A stretch of DNA of 64,000 bases, from NCBI GenBank assembly GCA_032718565.1, contig JAVGVS010000044.1:1483165-1547164 (forward strand), given 5' to 3'. The translations under genes and the position numbers were made by a program. The notes beneath the pieces are model-generated. The model worked only from the letters and a program-made list of their open reading frames with translations, had not been told where the DNA came from and did no database searches. Position 1 is the stretch's first letter. Every line of letters starts with the position of its first letter. This document shows positions 52,401 through 64,000 of the stretch, in pieces. This DNA comes from Distichodus sexfasciatus (taxonomy: Eukaryota > Chordata > Actinopteri > Characiformes > Distichodontidae).

Positions 52401-52640
52401 AAAAAGTTATGTGTTTCGTTCTTTCAGACATTTTTCGTAAAGTTCAAAAAATGTTTTATTTGCAAGTATGAACAAAAAATATATGTAGAAAAAATTTCTA
52501 GACAAAAAAAGATAAATGTGTGGGTAAAACGTGCATTAAAATATCTGGATTTGGGGAATTAAAGGGTGGAAGTTGTTTGTTGGTTCCTAGTACAGGTATG
52601 AAGAGTAGTGAGAATAAAAGTCATTTCTGTGCCTAGACGC
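49465..52640 (+). other. mxd1: MXD1 3' untranslated region
   Basis: Follows the stop codon with no intron-like break. An AATAAA at 50221-50226 would give a short form (about 0.75 kb); AATAAA at 52613-52618 gives a long form (about 3.15 kb). It includes a CA repeat at 49512-49536 and, at 50.75-51.36 kb, a copy of the GGGTGTAA repeat family. Several open stretches (for example 49645-50145) look like chance. Confidence 0.55.
50745..51365. mobile_element. GGGTGTAA family copy in MXD1 3'UTR
   Basis: CACATCGATATGATATTG, AAAGTCTGCTATAGTAGG, TTCAGGAGCCAGCAATCAGT, ACTTCCATTCATATCAAATC and TTTATTCCTGAGCTCAACC match the copy at 55 kb. The orientation is opposite to the 5.9-kb copy. It would be transcribed as part of the long MXD1 mRNA. 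Confidence 0.55.
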
Positions 52641-52798
52641 TCTAAAGAAACAGCCTTTTTTCTGTGTTTTCACCGTCACATTTTCGGCAGAAGACAGCAC
52701 GAGGCAGAGGTTCAGGGCCAGCGATGAGTAACAGAAACATAGTGTCTGAATGTAGTCTTATTTTAGAGGGACTGAAGGCGATAAAACTCTTCGTTTTA

Positions 52799-52879
52799 TC
52801 AGTGCAGCTTGAAGATTGAGATCACGCTCAGACCCTTCAGGACCTGCCTCGTTACTTCGTCTCGGATGACTTGAATGAA
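52799..52879 (-). other. Candidate terminal exon on the minus strand
   Basis: On the minus strand a strong acceptor (a run of T, then ggtgcag) precedes 81 bases reading FIQVIRDEVTRQVLKGLSVI, then SIFKLH and TGA. It would be the last exon of a gene facing MXD1 tail to tail. I do not recognise the protein. Twenty-six codons behind one good splice site is weak evidence, and it could be chance. Confidence 0.3.
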
Positions 52880-52885
52880 CTGCAC

Positions 52886-54005
52886 CAAAAAAAAAACATT
52901 AAATGGATAAACAAAACGTCAAACAAAAAAATGTAGGAATATACATTCTTAATATGTGGAATGCTGCTTTCTAGTGCTTTTTAAAAATTCTCTCGTCCAG
53001 CCCCTGAGAAAAGGTAGCATGAGACGTAGCCATGGGATGAGGGGTTTGTTTGTTTGTTCATTTGTTGAATTTGGGGATGGTCACTGTCCAAAGATGGAGA
53101 GAAGGGCTTCGGACCGGACTCTGGTTTAGAGAGCGTTGTGGGGTGGAGGGCTGGAGGGACGGGTGCTGTTGGTTTATTTGAAGCTGTTTGTATGGGTATG
53201 CTTTTGTCTTGTTTTTATTTGTTAATAAGTAAAAAAAAAAAGGTGCAAAGAAAAGCTGGTTTTATTTTTGAAATGGTGTCTTGCATTCATAAACAGCCAC
53301 ATTTTACTACATTTTACTAAATGTTAATAGGTGTAAATAATACTATAACCATACAATGGGCTGTACAATATAACCCAAACCTCATATCCTGATAACAATA
53401 TATATCACACTATAGTATAGGACTTTTTTTCATGCAACGGATTAATATTTTATATTTAGTCACCACTTGGAGCTGATATAGCCTCACAGGTGTTAAAAAA
53501 GCACAACAGAAAAAAATCCATTGAAGCTGGGGCTGTTAATTGGGGCTGCTATTGTTTCTTTGTTGTATTAGGATTTTTTTTTAAACATGTATTAATTATC
53601 TCTCACAACACACAAGAAAGTATTTTAGAATTTTCAGTGTTTGATTCATTTCACAGAGACACTGCAAAGTAAATAATGGAGCATAATATGGTAATTCAAT
53701 ATATATTGTAATATCCCACAGCCCTAACTAACTTTAACCTAGAATCTGTAACCAAGAGCAAATCTTTTATCTTTTTTAGTTACTTACACAATTCTACAAC
53801 TTTTTTATAGAAGCTTTTCCCTCACATATATAAGGTTTCCACCAAAAGTCCAACAAATGTCACATTTTCTTGCATTTTAACAACGAACAATCGGTACACA
53901 GTTCCTGCATTTTAAGGAAAAACGAGTACACAGTTCACGTAAAAGCTGGCCACAAACATACACACAGACATGCAAATGCAGGACACGCACATATAAACAC
54001 ATAGA
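52886..54005. other. Gene-poor spacer downstream of MXD1
   Basis: No exon seen apart from the minus-strand candidate at its left edge. AT-rich with short poly-A runs. Confidence 0.4.
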
Positions 54006-54176
54006 GCTGGTTTCTTGAACCTGGATTAAGCCTAGACTAAGTTGCAATACCAATGGACATTTACCGCTGAAAGTGAAATTTTGTCTTGGACTAAGTTGCA
54101 ATACCATTGGAGATTTACCACTGAAAGTTAAATTTTGTCTAGGACTAGACTTAATCTTAGACTGGGAAAATGGCCC
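54006..54176. mobile_element. Short TIR-like element with internal 54-bp tandem duplication
   Basis: Left GCTGGTTTCTTGAACCTGGA, TTAAGCCTAG; right CTAGACTTAATCTTAGACTG are loosely inverted. Inside, 54036-54089 and 54090-54143 are tandem copies (ACTAAGTTGCAATACCA) with a handful of differences. Confidence 0.6.
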
Positions 54177-54966
54177 ATTAAGTTCAAACTACACTTAATG
54201 GAGCATTGTGCAAAAAACCTTGCTTTTAGAAGGAAATTCTACATTCTCCTGTGTATTCTCTAATCACTACATCTGAACAGTAGGTGCTGTATATGGGATT
54301 ATCAACCTTATGAAGAATTCCAAACCACTAGAACACACACACACAGCGAACCATATGAATAGTATACAAAAGTTATGACCCATTACAAGCAGTAGGTTGT
54401 TAATGTATCTCCAAAGTATTTTTCCATCATAAACACTTGATTTTAAACCCAGAGCCACACAGTGACATGTATTAATCAGTTAAACATAACAAAACTAATT
54501 TGTTCTCATTTCTTCCATTTTATATACTCAATATGCCAGTGATAAGGCAGTATGACGGGCATTAAATAGTATTTTTGCACCAACATAGCAATTCTCAAGA
54601 ATGACAGGGAGTAACAAATGAAAATTAGCAACACTACAAGCTTAACTACTTTTATCATTAGCGTATCAGTAGCAAAGCTACTCTTTAAACATTTTTTAAA
54701 ATTTACAAATATCAATGTGGTGTTACCAAAGAGCCATTAGTCAAAAACTTATCATATCTAGGCATGGTATAGAGCGCATCCTTGAAATTTTTTTGGAATA
54801 CTGGACAAGTGGAGGACAGAAGAAGAAGCAGCAGGCAGAAAAAAGCATTGCAACTGATAAACAAAATATGAGGAAATGACGGAGGATATAAAGGACTGGA
54901 TATAAACAAGAATACATTGCTACTAAATTATACAGTTTGCCATGGCATCAACAGTTGGCTATTAGC

Positions 54967-55350
54967 TATGGGTGTAACTCACTAGTTTCTTCACGATATA
55001 TCAATATGGTGGATGTTTCAATGTCTGCCGATATCACAAAGTCTGCTACAATACAATTTTGATTCGTCAGTTCAAGAGCCAGTGATCAATATGAGACAGT
55101 ATCATATGCTGATCTAACCCAATCAGAATCAAAACAACTAAAACATCATTTGACGTTTTTATTCCTGAGCTTAACCGGATAATTAAATAAACAACATTCT
55201 CTTAACAAAAAAATACTGTATGTGTTATGTCTGATCGTTTTTTTCATTTTGGATTTATGCTATCACTAATCATTGAATTGATCTATCAATCTATATCAAT
55301 ACATCAATCTGCATGTGGCAATGTAGACTGATGTAATATTACACCCCTAA
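54967..55350. mobile_element. GGGTGTAA family copy with both ends
   Basis: Starts ATGGGTGTAACTCACTAG and ends GTAATATTACACCCCTA; inverted ends. Internal GATATCACAAAGTCTGCTAC, AGAGCCAGTGATCAATATGA. Confidence 0.6.
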
Positions 55351-56626
55351 AATCTAGATCATTGAGCAGGTGGAATTAAAAGATCTCGTTTTCTGCTTTT
55401 CCTCTCAAGCCCACTCTAAACTAGACGCCAGCCCGCAGAAAACGAGACACACAGAGAGAGACAGATGAGGGGCTCAATGGTGGCGTGATCCAAACATGTC
55501 AAGATGGAGGACAGATGGCAGCCATCTTGGGTCTTAATCATGGCACAGTGGCAATCACTGAGACAAAAAACTTGCAGATTAACCTTCCTGACACTGCCAC
55601 CATTCAACGAGCAGATGAAGAAAGAAAGGCTTGAGAACAATGGAGCTGAAGGATAAAGAATGAGAAAGAGAGAAAGTAGAGAGAATGAAAGAGTGAGATT
55701 CACATGGCTAAAGTTAGGCGTTTGGGTTTTTTTTTTTAGTTTTTTTTTACTACAAACCATAGTGATGCTAGAAGATAAGCTACTTTTTTCAGTAGCTTAT
55801 AAGTAGCAAAGTTACTTTTAAAATGCTATAGCTTTAAAAGTAACTACTTTGTTTTTACAAGTAGCGCAGTGTGAAATAATCTCTCTTTACAAAGATGGTT
55901 TGTATTACAAAGCTTATTGTAATTTGACGTGACATTGTTAAACATATAGATTTTCACACTCATGTTTCATTGTCATTGTTCATTTTTTATGCCCTGATGT
56001 GTGTTGACACCTTCCCAGGGTGAATGAATGAATGTTTTGAATGAGTGAATGAATTTGTTTAGTTTGTTGAGCACAAATATCGTGTATTACTGAACGAAAT
56101 AGCTTGGATATAGTTTGCTACTTTTTCTCTGTAGCTTGTAGTGTAGCTAACAGGAGCTTGGCTGTAGCATAGTTACTTTTATTCCAAAGTAGCTACTAGC
56201 TTGAAACGCTGCCGTCTTAAAGTTACTTCTCCATCACTGAAAACCAGTAATATCAGTACGGGGCCGAAACGCCCTCTTAGATGCCCACGTTTCTCTCTCT
56301 CTCTTTCTCTCTTCTCCACCCTTTTAAGGGATTTCTCAGTTGAAAGGTTGTTATATAAGAGATGCATAGCAACAAGGGGGAAATGATGCCAAACATGGTT
56401 TTGTTTGTGCATTGCATCACTCCAGCATCGTCATCGCTGCCTGGGATCCTTGAATGATGGGAAATTTTAAACTCGGTCTACTTCCTGCTGGGAGTATTCA
56501 CATTTATTGCTGCCCATTACATTTGTGTGTGGGTGGGTGTGTGTGTGTGCGATTTACAAACTGATGCCTTTCTTTCATAAGCCAGGCAGAATCCATGCCC
56601 GGCCAAAACTGCTAACATTTGGTGCA

Positions 56627-56690
56627 GTGGTTCCCAAAGAGGGGGGCAAAAAGTAAATGTCTGACATGGCAACACTGGCAACCCCAATGT
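56627..56690. mobile_element. hAT-like element left-end fragment
   Basis: CAGTGGTTCCCAAAGAGGGG is the same terminus as the 44906 element; no right end is found before the AAT repeat. Confidence 0.5.
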
Positions 56691-56704
56691 CTGTCACAGC
56701 TGTT

Positions 56705-56706
<2 letters not shown>

Positions 56707-56756
<50 letters not shown>

Positions 56757-56775
56757 GTACTACTACTACTAATAA
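56707..56775. repeat. (AAT)n/(TAC)n microsatellite
   Basis: About 16 AAT units followed by TAC units and more AAT. Confidence 0.95.
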
Positions 56776-57372
56776 TAATTTACATAGCACCTTTCCTACT
56801 TATAATGCAACCCAAAGTGCTGTACATCAACAATTAAATCTGGGAAAAAATTAGAGAATTAGTAAGAACAAAACGACAAGCAATAAAATGTATTAGACAA
56901 AGAAAAAATAGAGAAATTTAAGCACAATGAAATGATCACAAACGTTCCTAATCTATGGTTATGTTCAGGATTTAGTTTTTAGTTTTTTTCTCTTCGGAAG
57001 CTGGTTACATTTTGAAGCCCTTTTGTGCAGAGAGACAATTTTGAGGAAAATATCACATGTTAACAGCGGGACTGTGAGCGCTAATGTGTTAACACAAATT
57101 ATATAACCATTAGCACATCATATAATCAAGTTTGGACCACCGGTATCTTTAACGGAGATGTTTATCTGACTGATGCCTGGTCGACATTTAACAGGAAGAT
57201 TTTTCACCAAATTCAGACACAATGACAGAAAAGCGCAAAACAAGGCAATAAAAGGAGAGAAGAAGGAGCCTCGGAATATTGGTTGAAGAGAGGGGCTTCT
57301 TAAAAGTATTGTTATCTACAAAAGGTGAGTAAGGCAGCAAAAGTTTAGGAACTATATATATAGTCACACAGT

Positions 57373-57603
57373 TCATTGTGGTTTTGGAAGAATGTTGAAA
57401 AAAGACATGTTTTTAGTTTTGATTTTAATATGAAAAAAACGCATTAACAAATGATTCACAAATTCCAGTGCTATGGTGTCATGTGCGTTGGTCAGAGTCA
57501 ATTTGACCCCTTCGCCTGTCAGATTAGTCAAATCCAGCAGCTTATCCCAGAGTGTGTTAACGGTGACCTTCGGCTCTATGACCTGTAACGGACTTCCATA
57601 CAA
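57373..57603 (-). other. Unidentified open stretch on minus strand
   Basis: Reads LQVIEPKVTVNTLWDKLLDL, then TNLTGEGVKLTLTNAHDT, with protein-like composition over about 45 residues. No family is recognised. It could be a decayed exon or part of a mobile element. Confidence 0.2.
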
Positions 57604-58084
57604 ACACTACACATAGCTAACCGGCAGGAGGAATTTACTTTTATACTGTAACCTTTTTAAGTTTATGATTATAAGAAGCGGCTTTCTGCCAAGCTACTGT
57701 TATAATACTGTATATAGTTAGCTATACACTACAAGTTGGCAAAGAAAAGTAGTTAACTATACATACAAGTGATTTCATCCATATTTTAATATTTAATATT
57801 AAAACAATTTGATTTTGAAGAAATGTGAAACATGTTTAGTAATGTGAACTCCCTGTATTTTTAAAAAGGTAATGCCACAATACATTATTAATGATGTTTT
57901 GGAGATTGAGATTGGTTAAGATTTTCAGATTGTGTTACATTCAAATGTGTAGGTTCTGTACAGTTCAACTTTCAGAGTCATACATTTAGATAAATACAGC
58001 CATTCGGATAATGAACTAATGAATGACAGCAATGGATTCTTGCCTCTATCTTGGCAGAGGTGGCCTCGGTCCTCCAACTTCATC

Positions 58085-58150
58085 TCACAGCTGCTGCCGC
58101 TTGTACTCGCTGGTGATGCAATGACTATGCACCAGAGAGGGCAAGGCAGC
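58085..58150 (-). other. Candidate short terminal exon on the minus strand
   Basis: After a ctgtag acceptor the minus strand reads AALPSLVHSHCITSEYKRQQ, then L and TGA. The segment is GC-richer than its surroundings. A second patch at about 58470-58558 (minus) opens after ttttatctccag as DLVAEFAFSQWGQYVQLP. Neither is recognised. They might belong to the same unknown gene as 52799-52879, or be alternative ends. Confidence 0.2.
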
Positions 58151-58215
58151 CTACAGATGCCATTTCTACACTCCTACATACAAATCAGAAGCACTTAGTT
58201 AGCTGAAAATACCTA

Positions 58216-58222
<7 letters not shown>

Positions 58223-58247
<25 letters not shown>

Positions 58248-58273
58248 GTGAAAAAGAAAGAAAGAAAGAAAAG
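58223..58273. repeat. Poly-A run followed by (GAAA)n
   Basis: Twenty-five A then GTGAAAAAGAAAGAAAGAAA; looks like the tail of an old retroposon whose body I cannot identify. Confidence 0.7.
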
Positions 58274-58899
58274 CATTACCTAACACCCAGTCAGGTGAAG
58301 TCTAAAAACTAATCCTGTACTTCAATCTCAATTCAATCTCCTCCAGCTGAAATGAATGCGTTACAGTACACACAAAAAGAGTCTCAGTGTCAGCCCATTA
58401 TTCATTTGGAGCCGAGTCCGGACGAGATTAGATATTTGCCAAGCTTAGGATCCCCTTTACTGGGCAGTTAGGCCGAGATGGACTGGACTGGCTGGAAGTT
58501 GAACATACTGTCCCCACTGGCTGAAGGCGAACTCCGCCACCAAATCCTGGAGATAAAATGAGCTACATTCTGCAACCCAGCAGCTCTATACGTAAAAAAA
58601 CACACACAGCTGATTAGATTAGGGCAGAGGAAACAAGTCATGCACGCACAGATGGAACAGCACAGAGCACATGCACTGCACATGATCACACACACACACA
58701 CACATCACTCCTGTCACCAGACCTACGTCCTCCACCTCTAGATAAATAGATTCACATAAGCTACACATTACTGCCTCAGCCCATATAAATAAACACACGA
58801 ACATACACACACAGGACATTCCATAGGCATACTGTTGAGTGTAGCTAAATAAAACTCCAACCCCTAACCATAACTCCTAGTAAAGAACATCAAACTTCT

Positions 58900-60255
58900 C
58901 TGCCCTTTTAGTTTTCCTAAATTCATTTTTATAGCAAAACTCAAGTGGGGAAGCCATTTGCTGTTCATTCCAAAAGGTATGTCCCTCCCCAATCTATTTT
59001 TTAAATGAAGCCTGCAAATAATTGCCAGTTGTCCACAAAAAACAAGAAGTTTTGTCAAACACAATCACACACACTCCTTTGACTGCCATAATGTGAATTG
59101 TAATACAGCTAAACAATGGCTAGTCTTTTAGTTTTTACTTTTTTAGTAGCTTAACTTTTCTATGAATGAAATGATTGATGTTAATTACTGATGTAAAATT
59201 AATATCTACTTCTTAAACAAGTAATTGTGGTATTGATTGCATCACATTACTTGTATCATAATGTTCCTGCCAATCAAACTAAAACGATTCATTCTATAAT
59301 TAACTGTATCTTACCAGAATTCTATTGTACTGCATGTATCTAGATACATATCGTAATATCTATTTAATATAGTAATAATAAAGAGATGCACACTTCTTAT
59401 ATCCACACACATACACATCACTCTAATCAAAAGTGAAATCCCCTGCTTCCATCCTGCACCACCTGCAGAGATGTTTCAAGATGGAAATACAATTACAGGG
59501 CCATGAGCAAGCAGATGGAGAGAGAGAGAGAGAGAGATGGTTGAGTGTGAGCTCAGAGCCTGAGACTTGAATATTCCTCTTTCATTCTTTTAATCACCTT
59601 TTAAGTGTTTAGGGTTGTTAATTTGGCTAGCTTTAAGCTAGCTACTACAAACGCTACACCTCTAGTGTCATTATTTAGTCAAGGATCGAAGCGCACTAAG
59701 ATGAGTAAATGAAGCCAAAATAACTAAACTACAATTATTTAAATATGCAGGTTAAATCAGCTGCCAGTTACCTAAATTGCTCTTACATCTTGTTAAACAA
59801 TTAATGATTAGTTAGCATAACAAGACTGGTTTAACTGTTTTACTCTGTTGTTCCTTTATTGCTAATAGCAGGTATGTAATTTGATGCACTAAGATCTGTT
59901 TTAGCAGATGGATTTTCTCCTTCTGCTGAATTCCAGCCGATACTGCATTATAGCATCAACAGGTAAAATGTAATTTACAACCGAGTAATTTTTGAGACGG
60001 TAACTTAATTGTACCAATAGTTTTATTTGTAGTTGTCATATTTCAGTAATGTAACAGTACTTCTACCTCAGTACATATTTATTTCCAGATTTTTTATCTC
60101 AGTGTGTAAGAGAAGGTTGATGGGTATTTTATCCATTCTGAATCTCATTGTTGTTCTACAGTGTAACATTGGATTAAGATAAGGAGTTCCCTTCTGTACT
60201 CTGCATTTCTATTCTAAGCTTAATTTCAGTAAGAAGTGCACTGTGCCTCTCTCTT

Positions 60256-60297
<42 letters not shown>

Positions 60298-60740
60298 GCA
60301 CACATTTGGACCTGGTTAGTGGTCTTACCTGCATTCCTGAGTCATGGACATCCTTCCTTTTCTAAGAATGTGTGTGTGGGGGTGGGGGAGAGGTGGGGTG
60401 AGTATGTGTAGGTATTAGGATTTTAATTGATTGTGGAAACTGTGGTTAAGTTTAGAGTTAGTTAGATGTAGTATTACTCTTATCTAGTCACTATGGGAGT
60501 CAATATATTAGTGTGTGTGGGTATGAGAGTATGTGTGTGGGTATGTTTGGTTCAGATTGTTGGTTGTGAAAAATCCCATTTGTGTGTATGTGGGCAGATT
60601 TTAAGCAGTTATGGGTTATCAGTTTACCTCTTAAAAAATAGGGAAAAATTCTCTATACTTTGCTGAGATGTCAAATGTTTGTGACTTTGTGAGGACATTT
60701 TTGTCTATGATGCATAAGCATAAAAGAAATAAAAGATTTT
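58900..60740. other. Spacer without recognised gene
   Basis: AT-rich; contains a GA run (59519-59538), a TG microsatellite (60257-60296) and TG-rich sequence after it. No exon with convincing borders is seen. Confidence 0.4.
60257..60296. repeat. TG microsatellite
   Basis: Twenty pure TG units. Confidence 0.95.
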
Positions 60741-61343
60741 CTAGAAAGGCTTTTAGATTTGGATTTGGAGAGACTAAAGATGTGTAAGATTTCATATGGA
60801 GTTTTGGGGTTGAGAGTCAGAAGATGTAGTGTGTGCTGGTTCTCGTGGTTGCTGTTAGATGACTACAGCAGCGGCAAAACCAACTCTGATTCTCTTAACT
60901 TTTCAACCGAATTCTATTTCTTACCTCAAGTTTTTAATTACTTTATGGATATTAAAAGGATATTAGCTCCATGTGTTATGTGAGTCGGTGTTTGCAACAC
61001 GTCTGCGGCCTCTTTCTGGGAGCCCTGCTGGACAAACAGATAATTCTAATTATAACTAATTCGCGTTTAGCTGGGTAACGACCCGTTTCTCACTTCTGTT
61101 AAATGCTGCCTTTAAAAATGATTTGGGGAGGTGGAAAGAAACGTTCAACTACATGATCAAAGTCAAAGTCATCAAAGTAAACTTCATTGGCATCTCTATT
61201 ATATATATATACTGCAGGTAGAGAGACGAGACGACGCGGTTCCAGTTTCACATTACAAAGAATATATAAGAAAATATAAATATACAGTATAAATACAAAT
61301 AAGATAATATAGAGTAAGTAAGACAAAATAGGAGTAAGAGTAA

Positions 61344-61551
<208 letters not shown>

Positions 61552-61559
61552 TTTGGCTT

Positions 61560-64000
61560 TTTCTTTTTGCATTAAATCTCCATATGATCTGTGGCAGTTG
61601 AATATGAAATTACTAAACAAGTCTATTTTAAAAAAATCAGATCAGAATCAAAAATCAATGGTATAATAAATAATTTATATAATATAATAATTTATATAAT
61701 AATAGAAAAAGACACAACAACATGAATTAAAAATAGACTTATATGAAGAAACTGGGTGATTGCTGCGTGCTAAAAAATATTAAAAGGGATAAAAAGGTGA
61801 AAACGTTAAAATGGAGAAATGATAAAGGCTGCTGAAGGATGTTTCTGCTTGATTATGGTTTACATAACTATAATTTGATATTAGGCTGCACCACGAACGG
61901 ATTAACCATAAGAAAAGTATTAGCGCAGTTCTCCATAATGGAGTCACCCACTTTTGGCCAAAATAACCATTTTTTATTTGAAAAGAAACGCAATACCCTG
62001 TAATATATCATCTTAATGAGCTGAATCAGTCAATTGACCTCTCTCTCTCTCTCTCTCTCCCTCCCTCCTGCCTATGTATGCTTTCCTTTGCTGATGTTTC
62101 CTGCAAATGTACATATCAAGACATCTCTCTATCTGTCTCTGTCTGTATGCCTGCTATAAGCTTTTTCTTGCTTATAAATAGGCCGAACAGGCCTATTTCG
62201 CTACCAGATTTAAATGCCTTTGTAAGGATAATTTTGTATGTGACTACCCATCCTTATAAGAAAAAACTATATCATAGAAAACTAAAAGATATATTTAACA
62301 ACTTTGAATACTAAGATTAAGGTTCGGATTATGAGTAAGTGTAGCTGTAGTATTATTTATTATGCATGTTTTGTGCTTTTAAAGTCAAATATCCAGCCCT
62401 CTATTTCTCTCACACCCACACACACACTCCCCAAACAGCCTGATTCAGGTTCTTTGAGTCTTTTTCTCAAGCTGAGACAAAATGGCCTGTCTCGGGTGTA
62501 GTAAAAGCGCTGACGATTGGATCGAAATGAGGCTGCTTCCCCCACCATCATCCCAACGCAGATGAATAGACGTATAGACGGCATGGACGCACAGCGCTGG
62601 AGTGTTCATCCCTTCATCCTGCTGATTCAACAGAAAAAAGTGCAGAGATATGCAGCCTCATCCAGAGCACTTCTTACACCAGTCCGCTCCCTTTTGGTCA
62701 CTGTAATATGATAGCTTTATCAAGCCATGACATTGTCCATATGATCCGTATGACCGTGTGTATATGTGTGTGTTTGTGTGTGTGGTGTGTGGTTAGTCAG
62801 CACTATGGGAGTGGTGGGGGGTGGAGATCGATTTTCAGCATGGGCCAGACCGCACACGGGGTCGGAGAGACGGGACCTCAGAGTGTCATTTAGTATTCAG
62901 CCACTGCGGAGAGAGGAGGCGTGAGAGGGAAGACTGCAGTAACACACACAGACACACACACTCACACACAGTCAGGTCTTGCTATCCTTGTGAGGTCCTT
63001 CCAGTGACTTCCATAATGACAAGATATAAATAATACTATGGCTACACCGAATCCTAACCTCAAACTCACTAACCAAAATCAAACTTCAAGTTAATTAAGT
63101 TAATTCTCACATAAAACCCTCAACATTTCTATAAAATATATTTTTTTCTCAAGGGGACTGGTCCTAACATACAAAATTGTTCTCACAAAGCTACATAAAT
63201 CTTAGGCTTTCCATAAACTTGAACCTAACAACCTTTTTTTCTCTTTTAGTTTCTCAACATAAAAGCATGAAACTTTTCCATAAAAGCATTTTCCCTTAAG
63301 AGGACCAATCCTGACATACAAATCTGTTCTCACAAAGCCACATAAATCTCAGGATTTCCTATCTTTTATGGGGTAATTGGGTCTCCACAAATACCTAAAA
63401 ACCTGCCCACAAACACACTATCACACACAGCGCATTGTTCACTCCCACTCAGTTCTACTCTCTGAAGTCAGCGAGTTCATTCTCATAAATATTTTCACTT
63501 TATCATGCACCAGATCAGAAAATGATGATTTCTGATTAATTTCTTTATTCATTTGATTAATTGATCTATGTATATGTGTGTGTATGTATATATATATATG
63601 TATGCATATATATATATATACCAGAAACAAACACTGTTTTGACCTCTGATATGTTCAACTGAGAAAAGACGCATGTTGTTTTCTTCTCGTTTTAGCTGCA
63701 TCACGGCAGAAAAAGACACAGACAGACCTAACCGAGAGAGTTAGCTGAGGGAGGCTGTGTGTGTGTGTGTGTGTGTATGCACACGGGTATTTAGTCATTT
63801 GCTGGGACCCAATCTCCCCCTAAAATATTTTCTTGAGGAATGTTTTGGTTATGAGGAGACGTCCTTATATGAAAAAATGGTTTTATATAAAAGTTGCAGA
63901 TTTTATTTTAACAAATATTATTCATTTTGCTATGAGGTTTTGCTTTTGAATACTAGTTACGATTAGGCTTAAGGGTTACTGGTTTTATTTAAGCCTAGCC
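61560..64000. other. Right-end spacer without recognised gene
   Basis: AT-rich with small CT, CA and TATATG repeats (62041-62060, 62942-62968, 63587-63620, 63757-63777). A perfect 9-bp stem hairpin (AAATAGGCC and GGCCTATTT) lies at 62176-62198. No exon is supported. Confidence 0.4.

Overview
The window looks like nuclear DNA of a teleost fish. Genes are split by short-to-long GT-AG introns, the background is AT-rich, CA/TG and AT microsatellites are abundant, and fish-type Tc1, hAT-like and tRNA-SINE copies are scattered throughout. The tRNA-SINE style suggests an ostariophysan (characin/catfish-like) fish; that is only an impression. There is no sign of a bacterial, viral or plasmid origin.

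Three protein-coding loci can be read, all on the plus strand and in a syntenic group known from human 2p13: ADD2, SNRNP27 and MXD1. (1) 1-13.2 kb: the 3' two thirds of beta-adducin (ADD2), twelve exons, starting mid-exon at the window edge. Every internal exon is open and in phase. The last exon carries an in-phase TAG and a frameshift just before the conserved lysine-rich MARCKS-like tail. (2) 14.6-18.8 kb: a SNRNP27 (U4/U6.U5 tri-snRNP 27K protein) locus. At least five exons still have AG/GT borders, but nearly all are broken by stops and small indels. It reads as an unprocessed, decaying gene copy. (3) 22.2-52.6 kb: a complete MXD1 (MAD1) gene, six exons, 221 codons, fully intact, with introns of about 12 and 11 kb either side of a 30-nt exon, a CpG-rich promoter and a 3.2-kb 3'UTR.

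From 52.7 kb to the end no gene is recognised. A few short minus-strand stretches (52.80-52.88, 57.37-57.60, 58.09-58.15, 58.47-58.56 kb) could be exons of a convergent gene, but I cannot name it.

Functionally, ADD2 caps and bundles actin at the spectrin membrane skeleton, SNRNP27 acts in the spliceosome, and MXD1 is a MAX-dependent repressor that opposes MYC. They are neighbours by ancestry and not parts of one pathway. The rest is introns and spacer filled with repeats: two Tc1-like relics, a short hAT-like element with a perfect 8-bp target duplication, a 460-bp terminal-inverted-repeat element with 4-bp duplications, several fold-back or TIR-bounded families in multiple copies, tRNA-derived SINEs, a degenerate 21-bp minisatellite, and a roughly 200-bp AT-rich perfect palindrome near 61.4 kb. 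I found no new multi-gene system. The most informative signals are the SNRNP27 decay, the broken ADD2 tail, and the repeat architecture.
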